IMG/VR virus record: IMGVR_UViG_3300010401_000061
Span: 1 to 35,298 of that record
DNA from: a virus
Direction: 5' to 3' (one strand)
DNA length: 35,298 nucleotides
Shown: in pieces, positions 28,954 to 35,298 of the stretch
Numbering within the stretch: position 1 is the first letter of the stretch
Layout: each line of letters opens with the position of its first letter
Translations under genes and position numbers: made by a program
Notes under the pieces: generated by a model
What the model was told of the DNA's origin: nothing
Seen by the model: only the letters and a program-made list of their open reading frames with translations
Database searches by the model: none

Positions 28954-28962
28954 TGCTATACT
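28954..28962 (+). promoter_or_regulatory. Extended -10 promoter for the exported 252-aa protein
   Basis: TGC-TATACT (28954-28962) is an extended -10 box with 5 of 6 matches. No good -35 box is seen at 17 nt, which extended -10 promoters tolerate. A start near 28969 leads to GGGGG (28973-28977) and the ATG at 28985. This gene is therefore probably expressed separately from the late block. Confidence 0.5.
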
Positions 28963-28984
28963 TTTTTATGACGGGGGTATTCAA

Positions 28985-29743
28985 ATGAAACATTTTTTAA
29001 TTTTATTGTCACTTTTGTCTACGGCTTCTTTTGCTGGAAAAGATTTTCATGGATCTGAATTTGAGAACATTAAAAATCAATATGGAAATGGTTTAACTGT
29101 TAAAGATAAAACGTTTGTGATGAATCAAACGAAGGCTTTGACGACATCTTTAGCAAATCATGCTGTGTCTGGAACGCCTGCGGTTTTGGAGAAGAAATTT
29201 CTTGATGGCGTTTATACAGAAGCTGACAAGAAGAACTGGATCATGGGTTGGCTTTGGGCGATTCATAAAGAAGCTGTTTATCGTGTGGTTTACGGCAAAG
29301 TAGATCAGCTCATGGTGACAAGCCCTGGCCAAATTGGAGCGCATAATCCGCATACTCAAGATCCAACGGATGTCGGCAAATGGCTCTTGGATAAATACAT
29401 TCAAAGCTTCGATTATAAGGGCAACCTAGATAAGCTCGTGGCTGCCATTATGCGGTTTGAACAAGGGATATGTACGGGAGCTCCTGATGCTAGGGACACT
29501 TATACGGATGGTACAGAGATCGTTGGTGGCGTTGTTGGTTGGGTTATTGCTACTGCGGTTGCACTTCCAAATGACCCAAGCTTTGGGGTTCTTACCCTCT
29601 TTGTTGCTCAGCCTGCTGGTTTTATTATTGGTGATTTTATCGGTCTTAAAGTAGGCGAAGTTATTTACGACAACAAATGTGTCACGCTGCACGATGCATC
29701 CCAAGAACAAGCTGAACTAGACGAGTTGATTAACGCCCACTAG
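28985..29743 (+). CDS. Exported accessory protein with hydrophobic C-terminal segments
   Basis: 252 residues from ATG 28985. The first 18 (MKHFLILLSLLSTASFAGKD) hold a Sec signal with AxA site. The central part has a Trp/His-rich stretch (KNWIMGWLWAIHKEAVYRVV). Toward the end are two Gly-rich hydrophobic stretches (GVVGWVIATAVALP and QPAGFIIGDFIGLKVGEVIY) that could insert in a membrane. It has its own promoter and faces the cysteine-rich lipoprotein, which fits a 'moron' unit. No family recognised. Confidence 0.6.
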   Translation: MKHFLILLSLLSTASFAGKDFHGSEFENIKNQYGNGLTVKDKTFVMNQTKALTTSLANHAVSGTPAVLEKKFLDGVYTEADKKNWIMGWLWAIHKEAVYRVVYGKVDQLMVTSPGQIGAHNPHTQDPTDVGKWLLDKYIQSFDYKGNLDKLVAAIMRFEQGICTGAPDARDTYTDGTEIVGGVVGWVIATAVALPNDPSFGVLTLFVAQPAGFIIGDFIGLKVGEVIYDNKCVTLHDASQEQAELDELINAH

Positions 29744-29798
29744 ACACAAAGACTTTTTTCATTTGTAATAAAGACAACTTATCAGGAGATAAATACCT

Positions 29799-30011
29799 AT
29801 GGCAGATGAGGCAACCGTTTCAAAAATAATCGCGGATGCAAAACAGGCAATTGCAGATTTCCATCAAGAGCGCCAACTTCCTCTTGTGCTTTCAAATCCA
29901 CAATCTGTAAGTGCCGTTTTAGCTGATGTTGCAGCTTACGTTCTTGCTCACAAATCAGCAGCAGAAAATTTAGAAGCAAAGATTCTACTCATTGAGCAAG
30001 AACTGGGCTAA
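29799..30011 (+). CDS. Small helical protein (70 aa) before the glycosyltransferase
   Basis: AGGAG lies 10 nt upstream of the ATG. The product (MADEATVSKIIADAKQAIAD, then a helical tail) is alanine-rich and helical, like a small bundle. It overlaps the glycosyltransferase gene at TAATG, so the two are translated together; a partner or regulator role is possible but unproved. Confidence 0.5.
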   Translation: MADEATVSKIIADAKQAIADFHQERQLPLVLSNPQSVSAVLADVAAYVLAHKSAAENLEAKILLIEQELG

Positions 30012-30991
30012 TGCACAATCACATTGTCAATCATATCAATAACGATCAACTCGTTAGAGATTCAACTCTTCATGTGGTTGGCGTTGTCACAAATCCTTCA
30101 AGATTTCATAGTAGATATCGTTTATTCCGTGAATGGTATGAACGAATGCAAAAAACTCCTAATGTTAAAGTTTACGTTGTTGAAGCTGCAATGGGGGATC
30201 ATCATTTTGAATGTACCGAGCGCGGTAATCCCAATCATCTCCAATTAAGAACAAGGCATCATCTTTGGTTTAAAGAGAACATGATTAACATAGGTGTGCG
30301 GACACTTCTTCCATTTAATTGGAAGTATCTCGCGTGGTGTGACACTGATGTTACTTTTACACGTGATGACTGGGCTTTGCGTTCATTACACAAGCTTCAA
30401 GACTATCCATTAATTCAGCCCTGGAGCGAAGCTGTTGATCTTGGTGCAAATTATAATGGCATGCAAACGTTTGAATCATTTTGCAAACTTGTTTACAAAG
30501 GAATTCCGCTTCGTCATCCGCAGGGAGATCCTTATCAATGTGGAAAACGATTTGGTCATTCGGGCTATGTCTGGGCTTGCACGCGTAATTTTTATGAAAA
30601 TACGTGTGGCCTGTATGACAAGGCGATTTTGGGATCAGGCGATCACAATATGGCTTTTGCTGCTATTGGAAAATATGAATGGTCTGTACATCGGCACATG
30701 GGCGAAGGATACAGGCGCTCATTAAGAGAATGGCAAGATAAAGCTTTTCGTTCAACTCATGGTCATCTTGCTTATGTTCCAGGACTTATTCATCATCATT
30801 TTCATGGTCCTAAGGGAAAACGCTTTTACGTTTCTCGTTGGCAGATTTTAATGAAGAATCATTACGATCCATATAAAGATTTAAGATATGACGACCAAGG
30901 AATGCTTTTCATTCATGGAAAGCCACACCTAGAAAATGATATTAGACGTTACTTCCACTCTCGCATGGAAGATTCGATTGAAGAAGTTTAA
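30011..30991 (+). CDS. Glycosyltransferase-like protein (GT-A, DxD motif)
   Basis: 326 residues. The motif YLAWCDTDVTF places a DxD at Asp111-Thr-Asp113 after a hydrophobic strand, the divalent metal/nucleotide-sugar site of GT-A enzymes. A second conserved piece, RFGHSGYVWACTRNFYENTC then GLYDKAILGSGDHNMAFAAI, looks like the acceptor half with Gly-Ser-Gly-Asp-His-Asn-Met. I recall relatives in many phages, called glycosyltransferase-family protein. Substrate unknown: it might modify capsid proteins, DNA or host O-antigen. The late position and the O-antigen-ligase-like gene favour a surface role. It overlaps the opposing 87-aa gene by 50 bp. Confidence 0.7.
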   Translation: MHNHIVNHINNDQLVRDSTLHVVGVVTNPSRFHSRYRLFREWYERMQKTPNVKVYVVEAAMGDHHFECTERGNPNHLQLRTRHHLWFKENMINIGVRTLLPFNWKYLAWCDTDVTFTRDDWALRSLHKLQDYPLIQPWSEAVDLGANYNGMQTFESFCKLVYKGIPLRHPQGDPYQCGKRFGHSGYVWACTRNFYENTCGLYDKAILGSGDHNMAFAAIGKYEWSVHRHMGEGYRRSLREWQDKAFRSTHGHLAYVPGLIHHHFHGPKGKRFYVSRWQILMKNHYDPYKDLRYDDQGMLFIHGKPHLENDIRRYFHSRMEDSIEEV

Positions 30992-31205
30992 TCATTTCTA
31001 AAGTAGTTGTCGGATCAACAAGCGCAACATACGCCACATTTGCAGGACCGTTCTCGCCATCAAAGGTTGCTAAGTAGTCAGTATCCGGTTCTCCGCCCTC
31101 ATCATTTAAGGGGTTCCACCATGCAAGCTGAACCTGATTCGCAGCCCAAGGCCCTTTAGTTGCCTTTTCTGCAGCTTCCTTTATTTTATTTAAATCTATC
31201 CCCAT
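30942..31205 (-). CDS. Ea22-like early phage protein, copy 1
   Basis: 87 residues. The N-terminus (LNKIKEAAEKATKGPWAANQ) followed by a block ending in VAYVALVDPTTTLEMIKLL is the pattern of Ea22/Ead-like early phage proteins. It overlaps the upstream 99-aa gene and converges with the glycosyltransferase. A paralogue lies at 33486-33854. The function of the family is poorly known. Confidence 0.65.
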   Translation of the reverse strand: MGIDLNKIKEAAEKATKGPWAANQVQLAWWNPLNDEGGEPDTDYLATFDGENGPANVAYVALVDPTTTLEMIKLLQSNLPCESGSNV

Positions 31206-31495
31206 TCTCGTTCTTCTCCATATCCAGCTTCTGTGGTTATTGAATCAAAGTTAATTCCAGAGGCGGCCATACTAAGATACTTAATAAAGTTGTCTCGTGA
31301 TATGAGACGTTCGTTGTAGTCAATGATTTGTGCTCGTCTAAGTCCATTACATCTAGGATTAAAGGGTGGGCCTTCATTAAATGGAGGATATTTATATGCT
31401 CGGTAGAAGGGCCCGTCTTTTTGTGCAAATGGAAAACCGAACCGTTTAACCTCAGGCAAAACTGTTGACACATAAAAATATTTAAATTCACTCAT
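31196..31495 (-). CDS. Hypothetical early protein (99 aa)
   Basis: The product begins MSEFKYFYVSTVLPEVKRFG and is rich in Phe, Tyr, Pro and Arg (AYKYPPFNEGPPFNPRCNGL). No family recognised. It overlaps the upstream HTH/cysteine-repeat gene by ATGA and the downstream Ea22-like gene by 10 bp. Confidence 0.55.
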   Translation of the reverse strand: MSEFKYFYVSTVLPEVKRFGFPFAQKDGPFYRAYKYPPFNEGPPFNPRCNGLRRAQIIDYNERLISRDNFIKYLSMAASGINFDSITTEAGYGEEREWG

Positions 31496-32223
31496 GGCGT
31501 AGTTAACCAGCCCTTAACATAGCAATCGTTCTCTTTGCATCTTGAAATAATAATCTGACCTTGCGGTGTTTGAAGCCATTGTCCATTATGCTCGCAATCA
31601 CCTGCAATGCAGTGAACTTGAATTGCCTGATTTCCAGGCATCATGAGCGTCCATCCGTTTGTCATGCAATCGCCGTCTAGGCAGTAGGCGCTTATGGAAG
31701 GCCCATTAGAATAAGTATTGTCCCAGCCGCTAACAAAACAACTCGGAACACGGCATGAGGTGGTCGATGTTGCTCCGAAGCTGCTCCTAGTAGAAAAGCC
31801 AACGTTCCAACAATCAGATTGAGTGCAAGTAACATCGTCCTCTTGTCCATTTCCAATCTCCGTCCATCCCTTAGTTTTACAATCATCTTGTGTGCACCAT
31901 GCTTCACTTGAACAATTGGCCTTTACTGAAAACAAGGCTAAAAACACAATTACAGATTTAATTAAAACTCCACGCTTTTTAAAGTTTGATACCCATTGAC
32001 GTAAAGTTCTTGGTGAAACGCCGAGTGATGCCGCTGTAATTGTTTTATTGTAATTGCATAAAATTAAACGAGTGAAAATAACTTGTTCAATGATGTAATT
32101 TAATTTTGGAAGATAATGCCCTAAAATATCTTTTGGCATATCAGGATGGAATTTATGATCAGATTGTTCTTTTAGTTTCATTCCTCTGTACATTCTTTCA
32201 TGGTCCTGTGTAAGTGACAACAT
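31492..32223 (-). CDS. HTH domain fused to a membrane/signal segment and six cysteine repeats
   Basis: 243 residues in one open frame. Residues 50-85 contain a Fis/NtrC-tail-like helix-turn-helix (LCNYNKTITAASLGVSPRTL). Residues 87-103 are a hydrophobic segment (LIKSVIVFLALFSVKA) that reads as a signal peptide or transmembrane anchor. From residue 110 the rest is six copies of a repeat with period 23-24: cysteine pairs C-x4-C at 110/115, 133/138, 157/162, 181/186, 205/210 and 229/234, most followed by xxxGW. Two readings exist: a membrane-spanning DNA-binding protein with a disulfide-laddered periplasmic sensor, or two products, because GGAG (31968-31971) lies 5 nt before an ATT codon at 31960-31962 that could start the exported part. 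Confidence 0.65.
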   Translation of the reverse strand: MLSLTQDHERMYRGMKLKEQSDHKFHPDMPKDILGHYLPKLNYIIEQVIFTRLILCNYNKTITAASLGVSPRTLRQWVSNFKKRGVLIKSVIVFLALFSVKANCSSEAWCTQDDCKTKGWTEIGNGQEDDVTCTQSDCWNVGFSTRSSFGATSTTSCRVPSCFVSGWDNTYSNGPSISAYCLDGDCMTNGWTLMMPGNQAIQVHCIAGDCEHNGQWLQTPQGQIIISRCKENDCYVKGWLTTP

Positions 32224-33349
32224 TGCCTGGGCGAGCAGATCCTTGATTCATCACACGAACATTTGGACCAAAACGCACAAACTGTCCATTCCATTTCCAT
32301 GATTGTTGTAAATAGTAAGGAAGTGATCTGACAATAGCATCAAAGTAAACAGTGTTACCTTCATCAAAATATTCAAACTTTTGAGAGAGCATAAAGATTG
32401 GAGATTCTCCACCAACCTTTGTCCATGTCTTATTAACCGCATCATAAGCTTTCACACGAAAACGTCCACGCACAATGGCCGCATTACTTGGAACACCAAC
32501 AGATGAATAGTCGAAATACATGCAATAAAGCTTGCCGTTAGTTACAAAGACGTGCGATTTCACGCCATCATGTCCATAAGTATCTTGAATAGAGTCTGTA
32601 AGCGTATTCCATGTTGTGCCATCATATGAAATGATGCGTGTCTTATCTTTTGTTTCCTGCCAGCTAACTGCACCTTTGTTGTAGTAGTCGTAAGCAATTA
32701 CAGGCTGACCGTTCCACATGGTCATGTCTGTATAGAGTGTTGATTCAATGTCATTGCTTGGAATTGCAGAAAACGGCTGAACATCATCATTAAAAACTTC
32801 CCATAGCTCAACCTTTGGCTCGCCATAAAGGACAAAAGCGCGGGAGGTTGCCGGATAAGAATATACAGCAGGATGCCTTACTGGACCTGGCGCGTTTTCC
32901 ATAAACGCATTCGTTGCCCATGTAGCACCATCTAAAATATCAAGTGTTGTTGAATGATAATTATTTACAACTATTTGAAGAGGGGCTGTCAAAAATGAAA
33001 TAAAGGCGCCACTCACATCAAATTGAGCATAGGGATAGTTCGGTGCTGTATCACTTGCAAATGTTCCCATGTCAACCCAATCAGGCTTTACATATTTACG
33101 TACAAGTAACTCCCATTCAGGACTATTTGGACATTTGCTGACAACGGCATAAAGCTCTGTGGTGCTGTCATTTGTGATAAGTGATGTGTAGCCGTAATGA
33201 ATTGGAGTAATGTCATTACACTTATTATCATTTGCAGTTAAGTTTCCACGCTGTGTCCATACGTTACTTACGAGACACATTGCTTGTGTGTCTTTAAATG
33301 TAGATGTTGGAGTGCAGTGAAGCGCTAAAAGCAGAGTTAGTGAGAACAT
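32198..33349 (-). CDS. Exported beta-propeller-like protein
   Basis: 383 residues with GGAG before the ATG at 33349. A short hydrophobic start (MFSLTLLLALHCTPTSTFKD) suggests a signal, perhaps a lipoprotein signal with a weak lipobox. Repeated blade-like segments rich in Trp and Tyr follow (RIISYDGTTWNTLTD, RVKAYDAVNKTWTKVGG, LQQSWKWNGQFVRFG), like a kelch-type propeller. It overlaps the HTH/cysteine-repeat gene by 26 bp, so the two are coexpressed. It probably acts in the periplasm or at the surface; the ligand is unknown. Confidence 0.6.
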   Translation of the reverse strand: MFSLTLLLALHCTPTSTFKDTQAMCLVSNVWTQRGNLTANDNKCNDITPIHYGYTSLITNDSTTELYAVVSKCPNSPEWELLVRKYVKPDWVDMGTFASDTAPNYPYAQFDVSGAFISFLTAPLQIVVNNYHSTTLDILDGATWATNAFMENAPGPVRHPAVYSYPATSRAFVLYGEPKVELWEVFNDDVQPFSAIPSNDIESTLYTDMTMWNGQPVIAYDYYNKGAVSWQETKDKTRIISYDGTTWNTLTDSIQDTYGHDGVKSHVFVTNGKLYCMYFDYSSVGVPSNAAIVRGRFRVKAYDAVNKTWTKVGGESPIFMLSQKFEYFDEGNTVYFDAIVRSLPYYLQQSWKWNGQFVRFGPNVRVMNQGSARPGNVVTYTGP

Positions 33350-33489
33350 CGTTTCTCCTCTGAAGTTACTTTAGCAATCAATCTTGCTGCCTTTGAAATA
33401 TACTCTTGATTGTATGGTTCTTTGGATTCTTTTGCTAATAGTTCCCGCCGTAAGACGTAGCGGACAAAGGCCATGAGCTCTTCGGTCAT
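33337..33489 (-). CDS. Small basic early protein (50 aa)
   Basis: The frame ATG 33487-33489 to TAA 33337-33339 encodes MTEELMAFVRYVLRRELLAK and a basic helix ending KVTSEEKRCSH. It overlaps the upstream Ea22-like gene by ATGA and the next start by 13 bp. The sequence supplies the GGAG ribosome-binding site of the propeller gene. The function is unknown. Confidence 0.5.
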   Translation of the reverse strand: MTEELMAFVRYVLRRELLAKESKEPYNQEYISKAARLIAKVTSEEKRCSH

Positions 33490-33854
33490 TCAATCTCCGC
33501 GATGACCGCATCTGCGCGTGTAAGGCCATACGTAGCTGCAGCAATGGCCTCTGTTAATTTATCGTGAATCGTAGTTCGTAATCCTGAGATTTCTTTTATT
33601 ATTGTGCATACCTCCCGCAGAAGCTCACGCTCTTTTAAAAGAGCCAAGATTGTAGACGGGTTTGCGAGGGCGATGTACATGCCGTCAATTTCTGTTTGCT
33701 TATAGTTTTTAGTCTTATCTACGGCCAGCCAAATAGTGTACTGACGATCGAAAAGCTGAACCTCACAGCCGTTTGACTGGAGAAGATTGATCCATGACTT
33801 TCCAGGCGTTGCCCTCTCGGCCGCCTCGCGGAGTTTTTCGATGTCGATGGTCAT
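33486..33854 (-). CDS. Ea22-like early phage protein, copy 2
   Basis: 122 residues beginning MTIDIEKLREAAERATPGKS, the same start as the shorter copy at 30942-31205. The DGMYIALANPSTILALLKER block is also shared. This copy is longer by a C-terminal helical region (GLRTTIHDKLTEAIAAATYG). Two paralogues in one early operon suggest duplication. Confidence 0.65.
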   Translation of the reverse strand: MTIDIEKLREAAERATPGKSWINLLQSNGCEVQLFDRQYTIWLAVDKTKNYKQTEIDGMYIALANPSTILALLKERELLREVCTIIKEISGLRTTIHDKLTEAIAAATYGLTRADAVIAEIE

Positions 33855-34009
33855 AACAAACCAAGGTACTCGTATTGCTTAAGATTGTGTGCTCTTAACC
33901 AAAGATCGTAAGCATAATTAATAACCCAGTATCGTCTACCGTTCATATATACATTTTGAGCAACATAAAGTTCTCCAGAGGCTTTGTGCATCCAAACTCG
34001 TTCTCTCAT
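33851..34009 (-). CDS. Small early protein (52 aa)
   Basis: The frame ATG 34007-34009 to TGA 33851-33853 encodes MRERVWMHKASGELYVAQNV and an aromatic-rich C-terminus (YWVINYAYDLWLRAHN). It overlaps both neighbours by ATGA, which supports it. No family recognised. Confidence 0.5.
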   Translation of the reverse strand: MRERVWMHKASGELYVAQNVYMNGRRYWVINYAYDLWLRAHNLKQYEYLGLL

Positions 34010-34275
34010 TCCGTCTCCTCGTCGAGCGACGCTAGGGCTTCACGAGCAACATCACCAATAATAGATTCAAAGCTGCCCATTGTTCGGTAAGGCGATGTTC
34101 CAAAATCACTCAGCTTTGTCAGCGCCTTTTTCATCTTTTCGTTCTGGCGCCATGCGAGGTGGAGTTCGTTAAGAACGAACATGATATCTAGGTCTGGTTC
34201 TTGCCGAAGCATTCTCCACATTTCACGATGATGCTTCTCAATCTCTTCGAGGCGCTTTTGTTTCTGTTCGTTCAT
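34006..34275 (-). CDS. Early coiled-coil protein (89 aa)
   Basis: It begins MNEQKQKRLEEIEKHHREMW and is helical and Lys/Glu-rich, with a Gly/Ser/Phe linker in the middle (GTSPYRTMGSFESI). It overlaps both neighbours by ATGA. The function is unknown; small coiled-coil early proteins often bind host factors. Confidence 0.6.
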   Translation of the reverse strand: MNEQKQKRLEEIEKHHREMWRMLRQEPDLDIMFVLNELHLAWRQNEKMKKALTKLSDFGTSPYRTMGSFESIIGDVAREALASLDEETE

Positions 34276-34448
34276 AATTTACCTATATAAACAAATCCGC
34301 GTTTTTTTAATTCTTTTAATCGTCCTACATAGGATCCGACACCGTAGTGGTTGTTCGTGAAGTGATATATGTATTCTTCTTTCACAACTAAATACAGTTG
34401 CGGTTCAAAATACCCAAAATAGTTTTCGTGATACCAAACCGTTTTCAT
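34272..34448 (-). CDS. Small aromatic-rich early protein (58 aa)
   Basis: The frame ATG 34446-34448 to TGA 34272-34274 encodes MKTVWYHENYFGYFEPQLYL and ends in KELKKRGFVYIGKL. The pattern resembles a small beta-sheet with a basic end. Its start abuts the stop of the upstream gene, and it overlaps the next gene by ATGA. The function is unknown. Confidence 0.5.
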   Translation of the reverse strand: MKTVWYHENYFGYFEPQLYLVVKEEYIYHFTNNHYGVGSYVGRLKELKKRGFVYIGKL

Positions 34449-34748
34449 TCACTCATCCTTCACGCCGAACTCAGCGTCGTATTCTGCGAGCGCCCGCCTA
34501 AAATCACCATAAGCATCATGTGATTGCATAATGCTCGCTAGTCCTTGATATCTATGTGCAGCTTCAATTACTTTCCTCGCGGCTATTAATTCTTTGAGTA
34601 TAGACAGTTGCTTGATTTTCCCAACATGCGCCTTAACTCTTTCAAATTCCTCTTCTGAATCTTGAGGGTAAAGAAAATGATAACGGACATCAAAATTAAT
34701 TGTGTCTTCGAGCTGCTGCTTCAATTCTTCATCTGAGATTCGAGTCAT
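34449..34748 (-). CDS. Early helical protein (99 aa)
   Basis: I start this at ATG 34748 (MTRISDEELKQQLEDTINFD), which overlaps the upstream stop by ATGA. A longer frame with ATG at 34880 would overlap the 64-aa membrane gene almost completely and reads as a shadow there. The product is helical and acidic (EEEFERVKAHVGKIKQLS). The function is unknown. Confidence 0.6.
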   Translation of the reverse strand: MTRISDEELKQQLEDTINFDVRYHFLYPQDSEEEFERVKAHVGKIKQLSILKELIAARKVIEAAHRYQGLASIMQSHDAYGDFRRALAEYDAEFGVKDE

Positions 34749-34939
34749 CTTATTAACCATCCAATGAAGCCGCCTAAAATAATTGCAAGACACGCAAATA
34801 CCCAAAGATTTTTTCCCATGAATCCACCGAACGGATTTATAGGCGTCGTCAGCTCTATTAGTTGGCGTCGCTTCTCGCACATCAACATTTCCACTTTGTG
34901 CATGCGCTGAAGCTGTTCAATTTCTTCTTGTGGAGTCAT
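34745..34939 (-). CDS. Early tail-anchored membrane protein (64 aa)
   Basis: The N-terminal 40 residues are a charged helix (MTPQEEIEQLQRMHKVEMLM), and the end is one hydrophobic segment LWVFACLAIILGGFIGWLIR (45-64). With this arrangement the protein would sit in the inner membrane with its bulk in the cytoplasm, as in some superinfection-exclusion proteins. It overlaps both neighbours by ATGA. Confidence 0.55.
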   Translation of the reverse strand: MTPQEEIEQLQRMHKVEMLMCEKRRQLIELTTPINPFGGFMGKNLWVFACLAIILGGFIGWLIR

Positions 34940-35298
34940 TCAATAGTCTCCCAAGCCGTGGCTTTGATTTTGACGCTGCAATGTCTGCACGTTATTTGTC
35001 TGTCATCAAATCCTAGATATGCTTGCCTGTTCTTTAGATCAGCTATTCTCTGAACAGTCACGTCGTCTATGTAACAAATAGGACTGTGCACACAAGGCTT
35101 TTTCTCGATCTCTTCGATTTCGACTACGAAACCTTGATAAACAGAGTATTGCATCTGCGCGTCCGTCCATGCTTCATTAAACTCATTTTTAGTAGCAAGT
35201 CGGTGATTTCCTGGAACAGTATAAACACGACGCCCGTGTTTTTTGAGATAATTGTCGTAGATTTGCTGGGCTATTTCGTGGGGCGGCCGATGATCAGA
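34936..35298 (-). CDS. C-terminal part of an early protein, cut by the window edge
   Basis: The frame is open from the right edge to the TGA at 34936, giving 120 visible residues, not just the 72 after the ATG at 35154: the upstream codons (HEIAQQIYDNYLKKHGRRVY, then TVPGNHRLATKNEFNEAWTD) are coding-like and in phase. A CRHC pair lies near the end (ITCRHCSVKI). The frame at 35298 continues in phase into the ATG-headed fragment at 1-93 if the genome is circular, giving one 151-residue protein. The function is unknown. Confidence 0.55.
   Translation of the reverse strand, partial: SDHRPPHEIAQQIYDNYLKKHGRRVYTVPGNHRLATKNEFNEAWTDAQMQYSVYQGFVVEIEEIEKKPCVHSPICYIDDVTVQRIADLKNRQAYLGFDDRQITCRHCSVKIKATAWETIE

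Noticed and set aside
34449-34880. Longer 143-aa version of the early helical protein
   Set aside because: Its extra N-terminus lies entirely over the 64-aa membrane gene in another frame; the start at 34748 is ATGA-coupled.
1-35298. Integrase, lysogeny repressor, tRNA genes or CRISPR array
   Set aside because: I looked for tyrosine/serine recombinase motifs, CI-like HTH plus peptidase, cloverleaf sequences and regular spacer repeats; none was convincing.

Overview
The window looks like the whole, or nearly the whole, 35.3-kb genome of a short-tailed (podovirus-like) double-stranded DNA phage of a Gram-negative host. The supports are a packed, almost gap-free set of mostly ATGA/TAATG-overlapping genes, one complete morphogenesis set (terminase large subunit, portal, scaffold, major capsid, adaptor, nozzle-like tail protein, tail fibre proteins, three ejection-type proteins) with no tail tube, sheath or tape-measure gene, and many exported proteins or lipoproteins. 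I see no integrase, CI-like repressor, DNA polymerase, RNA polymerase, tRNA or CRISPR, so a virulent or at least non-integrating phage that uses the host polymerase is the simplest reading. The host cannot be named from the sequence. The reading frame cut at base 1 and the one cut at base 35298 join in phase, which suggests a circularly permuted genome opened inside one early gene.

Layout. (1) About 1-3042, minus strand: early recombination operon with a YqaJ-type exonuclease, a DUF669-type ssDNA-binding protein, a RecT-type annealing protein and small proteins. If the ends join, the operon continues through 35298-30942 as a run of small early genes, two Ea22-like paralogues, an exported beta-rich protein and a striking HTH-membrane-cysteine-repeat protein. 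(2) 3043-3362: control region with divergent promoters sharing one -35 box, a probable ~88-nt small RNA ending in a strong intrinsic terminator, and a second rightward promoter overlapped by an inverted-repeat operator. (3) 3363-5028, plus: replication initiator and DnaB-like helicase. (4) 5025-6529, minus: small membrane/exported proteins and an HNH endonuclease. (5) 6553-9316, plus: fibre-like structural proteins, a terminase-small-subunit-like protein and tiny membrane proteins. (6) 9317-9710: a GC-rich, highly foldable non-coding segment, probably a large structured RNA, bounded by a 10-bp direct repeat and followed by an HNH gene. (7) 9758-28536, plus: packaging, capsid, tail, ejection and lysis genes, with an O-antigen-ligase-like membrane protein in the middle of the capsid/tail block. 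(8) 28533-30991: opposed accessory genes (lipoprotein, exported protein with its own promoter) and a DxD glycosyltransferase-like gene.

The most unusual themes are: two probable RNAs (one small and antisense to the early ribosome-binding site, one large and structured near the terminase genes); virion-type proteins that carry Sec signal peptides; an envelope-modification pair (O-antigen ligase/polymerase-like plus glycosyltransferase); and a six-fold 24-residue cysteine-pair repeat fused to a DNA-binding domain. Functions below come from reading motifs by eye; no database search was run.
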